This document shows positions 62,034 to 64,000 of a stretch of 64,000 nt of DNA, piece after piece; position 1 is the stretch's first letter, and every line of letters begins with the position of its first letter. Made by a program: the position numbers and the translations under genes. The notes beneath the pieces were generated by a model. The model searched no databases, was not told the DNA's origin, and saw nothing but the letters and a program-made list of their open reading frames with translations. Origin of the DNA: Leptospira sp. WS39.C2 (GTDB taxonomy: Bacteria > Spirochaetota > Leptospiria > Leptospirales > Leptospiraceae); the NCBI RefSeq assembly GCF_040833965.1, contig NZ_CP162142.1, forward strand, positions 1,179,501-1,243,500, in the 5' to 3' direction.

Positions 62034-62857
62034 GTGAGTTTTTTAGAAGCCCGTTCTTGGAAAAAATTAATCAGGAACATAAAGAAAAAAGAAGTGAGTA
62101 ACATTACAAGTGCGATGGATGTTGCTTTTTCAAACTCGTATTGTTCTAGTTTGGTGACGATGAGAAGGGGAAGGATTTCTGTTTTCCCTGGTAAGTTCCC
62201 TGAAATAAATACAACCGATCCATATTCACCGATACTACGAGCAAAAGCCATACCCGTTCCTGCAAGTAGTGACGGCCAAAGTTCAGGAAGTAAAACTCGC
62301 CAAAATGTTTGGAAAGGTGTGGCCCCGAGGCAACGTGCACTTTCTTCTAACTCTTTCGGTAGTTCTTCGATCACAGGTTGTACAGTTCGTACGACAAAAG
62401 GGAATCCAATAAAAACTAAGGCAATGACAATGCCAATGGGTGTATAAGCAATTTTAATCCCCCACTGTTCAAAGAAAGACCCGATACTCCCTGTTGGTGA
62501 ATAAATTGTCGTGAGAGCGATCCCTGCCACTGCAGTGGGCAAAGTGAAAGGCAAATCAATTAAGGTATCAAAAATTTTTTTAAAAGGAAAGTCGTAACGA
62601 ACAAGAACCCAAGCAAATAAGAATCCAATAAAAAGATTAAGAACCGCTGAGATAAGACCTACACTGAAACTCAAAAAAAGCGCTGATCGAATGCGTTCTT
62701 CTGTAAATACTTCTAATATCCCTGTGAAACCAATCCCCAGAGAATGATAGAATAGACCAAGTAACGGGATAATAACGACCGCCGAAGAATAAAAAACTGT
62801 GAATCCTAAGCTGATCCCTAAATGGATTTTTTTGTACGGTCGTGTTTCTATTGGCAT
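62030..62857 (-). CDS. cysT: Sulfate ABC transporter permease CysT (CysU)
   Basis: 275-aa permease partner of CysW with about six membrane helices. The EAA loop is [39 protein letters not shown] and [20 protein letters not shown] are characteristic of CysT. The start is ATG at 62857, three bases after the sbp stop; no strong ribosome-binding site is seen, so coupling is likely. Confidence 0.94.
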   Translation of the reverse strand: MPIETRPYKKIHLGISLGFTVFYSSAVVIIPLLGLFYHSLGIGFTGILEVFTEERIRSALFLSFSVGLISAVLNLFIGFLFAWVLVRYDFPFKKIFDTLIDLPFTLPTAVAGIALTTIYSPTGSIGSFFEQWGIKIAYTPIGIVIALVFIGFPFVVRTVQPVIEELPKELEESARCLGATPFQTFWRVLLPELWPSLLAGTGMAFARSIGEYGSVVFISGNLPGKTEILPLLIVTKLEQYEFEKATSIALVMLLTSFFFMFLINFFQERASKKLT

Positions 62858-62860
62858 TGA

Positions 62861-63898
62861 TTATTTGGTTTTGTAAATGGCATCAAAGATCCCACCATCT
62901 GCAAAATGTTTTTTCTGTGCAGTGTCCCAAGTTTCCCCTAAATCGGATAGAGAAAATAATTTGAGATTGGGAAAATCTTTCGCAGAAGTTTTGGCTACTA
63001 CAGGGTCAATTGGTCTAAAAAAATGTTTTGCGATGATGGTTTGTCCCTCTTTCGTATATAAAAACTCCAAATAGGCAGTGGCTTTTTCTAAATTCCCTTT
63101 TTCTTTTGCCGTTTTTGTCACTACAGCAACAGGTGTTTCTGCTTTGATGGATTCAGAAGGATAAATTACTTCTAGGCTATTTTTCCCAGACCGCTTTTCT
63201 TCATCTAACGCTAGTTTTGCTTCGTTTTCCCAAGTGATGAGTACATCACCAATTTTGCGGTTTACGAATGTAGTGGTAGAACCGCGAGCCCCAGTATCAA
63301 GCACTGAAGTATTTTGATACAAAGCTTTGATGAACTCAGTCGCTTTTTCGTCAGACTTAAATTTTCTTTTAGCATACCCATAAGCCGCCAAGTAATTCCA
63401 ACGGGCACCACCACTTGTTTTAGGGTTTGGTGTGATCACAGAAATTCCTGGTTTCACAATATCATCCCAGTTTTTGATGTTTTTTGGATTCGATTTACGA
63501 ACAAGGAAAATGATGGTTGAGTAGTATGGTGTACTTTTATTTGGGAGTTTGGATTGCCAATTAGTTTCAATTAACTTAGATTTGCTGGCAATGCTATCGA
63601 TGTCATAAGAAAGAGCAAGGCTCACCACATCGGCATCCAAACCATCAATCACAGCTCGGGCTTGTTTCCCTGATCCTCCGTGCGATTGTTGGATCTTAAA
63701 TTCACTCCCTTTTTTCTCTTTCCATGATTTTAAGAAAGTTTTGTTGATCTCTTCATATAATTCGCGAGTTGGATCAAAGGAAACATGGAGAAAACTAGAA
63801 TCTGCGAGGAGAGAAGTCACAACCCCAATTCCTAAAAAAATGGACAATATGACAGAAAAACTCGGTCTAGATTGGAGGAATCGAGGTGTTTTTTTCAT
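62861..63898 (-). CDS. sbp: Periplasmic sulfate-binding protein
   Basis: 345 aa. It has an N-terminal signal sequence ([21 protein letters not shown]). The mature protein starts with the sulfate/tungstate-binding family block [18 protein letters not shown], followed by [20 protein letters not shown] and [20 protein letters not shown]. It captures sulfate (possibly thiosulfate, as CysP) for CysTWA. The start is ATG at 63898, with AAGG eight bases upstream. It is the first gene of the sulfate operon seen here. Confidence 0.94.
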   Translation of the reverse strand: MKKTPRFLQSRPSFSVILSIFLGIGVVTSLLADSSFLHVSFDPTRELYEEINKTFLKSWKEKKGSEFKIQQSHGGSGKQARAVIDGLDADVVSLALSYDIDSIASKSKLIETNWQSKLPNKSTPYYSTIIFLVRKSNPKNIKNWDDIVKPGISVITPNPKTSGGARWNYLAAYGYAKRKFKSDEKATEFIKALYQNTSVLDTGARGSTTTFVNRKIGDVLITWENEAKLALDEEKRSGKNSLEVIYPSESIKAETPVAVVTKTAKEKGNLEKATAYLEFLYTKEGQTIIAKHFFRPIDPVVAKTSAKDFPNLKLFSLSDLGETWDTAQKKHFADGGIFDAIYKTK

Positions 63899-64000
63899 TT
63901 TCGGATCCTTTTGGTCAATAAATCAAACTCATCCTCCAATTTAGTGAATTTTTGTCAATGGAATTTCAAATCCTTTTTTGGATCGGAAAGTGTTTCCCGA
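63899..64000 (-). promoter_or_regulatory. Upstream region of the sulfate operon
   Basis: On the minus strand a perfect TTGACA (63958-63953) is present but no convincing -10 box lies at the right distance. GGAAA-CAC-TTTCC (63985-63997) is a short dyad further upstream. TCCATTGACA and AAATTGGAGG hold weak TCCA/TTGGA half-sites like those near the other cys genes. The promoter is probable but not resolved. Confidence 0.35.

Noticed and set aside
63953..63958. TTGACA as a complete sigma-70 promoter for sbp
   Set aside because: The hexamer is perfect, but no TATAAT-like box lies 16-18 bases downstream, so a full promoter call is not supported.
1..64000. CRISPR arrays, insertion sequences, prophage, toxin-antitoxin pairs
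   Set aside because: No regularly spaced repeats, transposase or integrase motifs or paired small toxin/antitoxin genes were seen. Almost all space is taken by ordinary chromosomal genes.

Overview
The window reads as a chromosomal segment of a Leptospira-type spirochaete, most likely of the saprophytic (L. biflexa-like) group. The DNA is AT-rich and genes are packed tightly on both strands, with many 4-bp ATGA overlaps and frequent TTG/GTG starts. The clearest pointers are a complete haem operon with a fused hemCD, a TGACA-N6-TGACA 'hem-box' upstream of hemA (the published Leptospira HemR site), leptospiral-style lipoprotein and hypothetical genes, and a full assimilatory sulfate block. No phage, insertion sequence, CRISPR array or obvious horizontally acquired island was seen.

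Layout. 1-8 kb (minus): etfB, etfA, a LolA-like carrier, a 654-aa unknown, trpS, comEC and rsmA (cut by the window edge), probably one long transcript. 8-12 kb: a small membrane protein and a UbiA-like membrane protein, a membrane class III adenylate cyclase, and a degenerate HD-GYP protein. 12-19 kb: acyl-CoA dehydrogenase, a carotenoid-desaturase-like FAD enzyme overlapping homoserine kinase, two small unknowns, a membrane-anchored DsbA-like protein and malate dehydrogenase followed by a strong terminator. 19-28 kb: alpha/beta hydrolase divergent from a MarR regulator with a candidate operator between them, prmC, tRNA-Arg(CCU), two cyclic-nucleotide-binding proteins, an amidohydrolase, a LysM/degenerate-M23 protein and fusA with its terminator. 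28-36 kb: trkH, a membrane unknown, a decaprenyl-phosphate phosphoribosyltransferase-like UbiA protein, a thioredoxin-like protein, unknowns, PhaR, a HEAT-repeat protein and cysK. 36-47.4 kb: topA and hemH (plus strand), convergent with the minus-strand operon hemA-hemCD-hemB-hemL-hemE-hemN-hemY, which together encode the whole route from glutamyl-tRNA to haem. 47.4-51 kb: msrB, a small exported protein, RNase P RNA, a NERD-domain ATPase whose 3' end overlaps rnpB, and a lipoprotein. 51-64 kb: sulfur assimilation. This part holds siroheme synthesis (cobA, cysG N-domain), sulfite reductase (cysJ, cysI) and a minus-strand operon sbp-cysT-cysW-cysA-cysH-cysD-cysN followed by a TauD/SyrP-like oxygenase.

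Functionally, uroporphyrinogen III made by the hem operon feeds both haem (hemE, hemN, hemY, hemH) and siroheme (cobA, cysG-N). Siroheme is the cofactor of CysI. Imported sulfate is activated by CysDN, reduced by an APS-reductase-type CysH and then CysJI, and incorporated by CysK, so the two metabolic blocks in the window are linked.

No convincing wholly new multi-gene system was found. The items most worth a second look are the rnpB/NERD-gene overlap, the highly divergent HemA, the topA gene that appears to lack any ATG/GTG/TTG start, the paired cyclic-nucleotide-binding proteins, and the candidate operators near marR, hemA and the cys genes.
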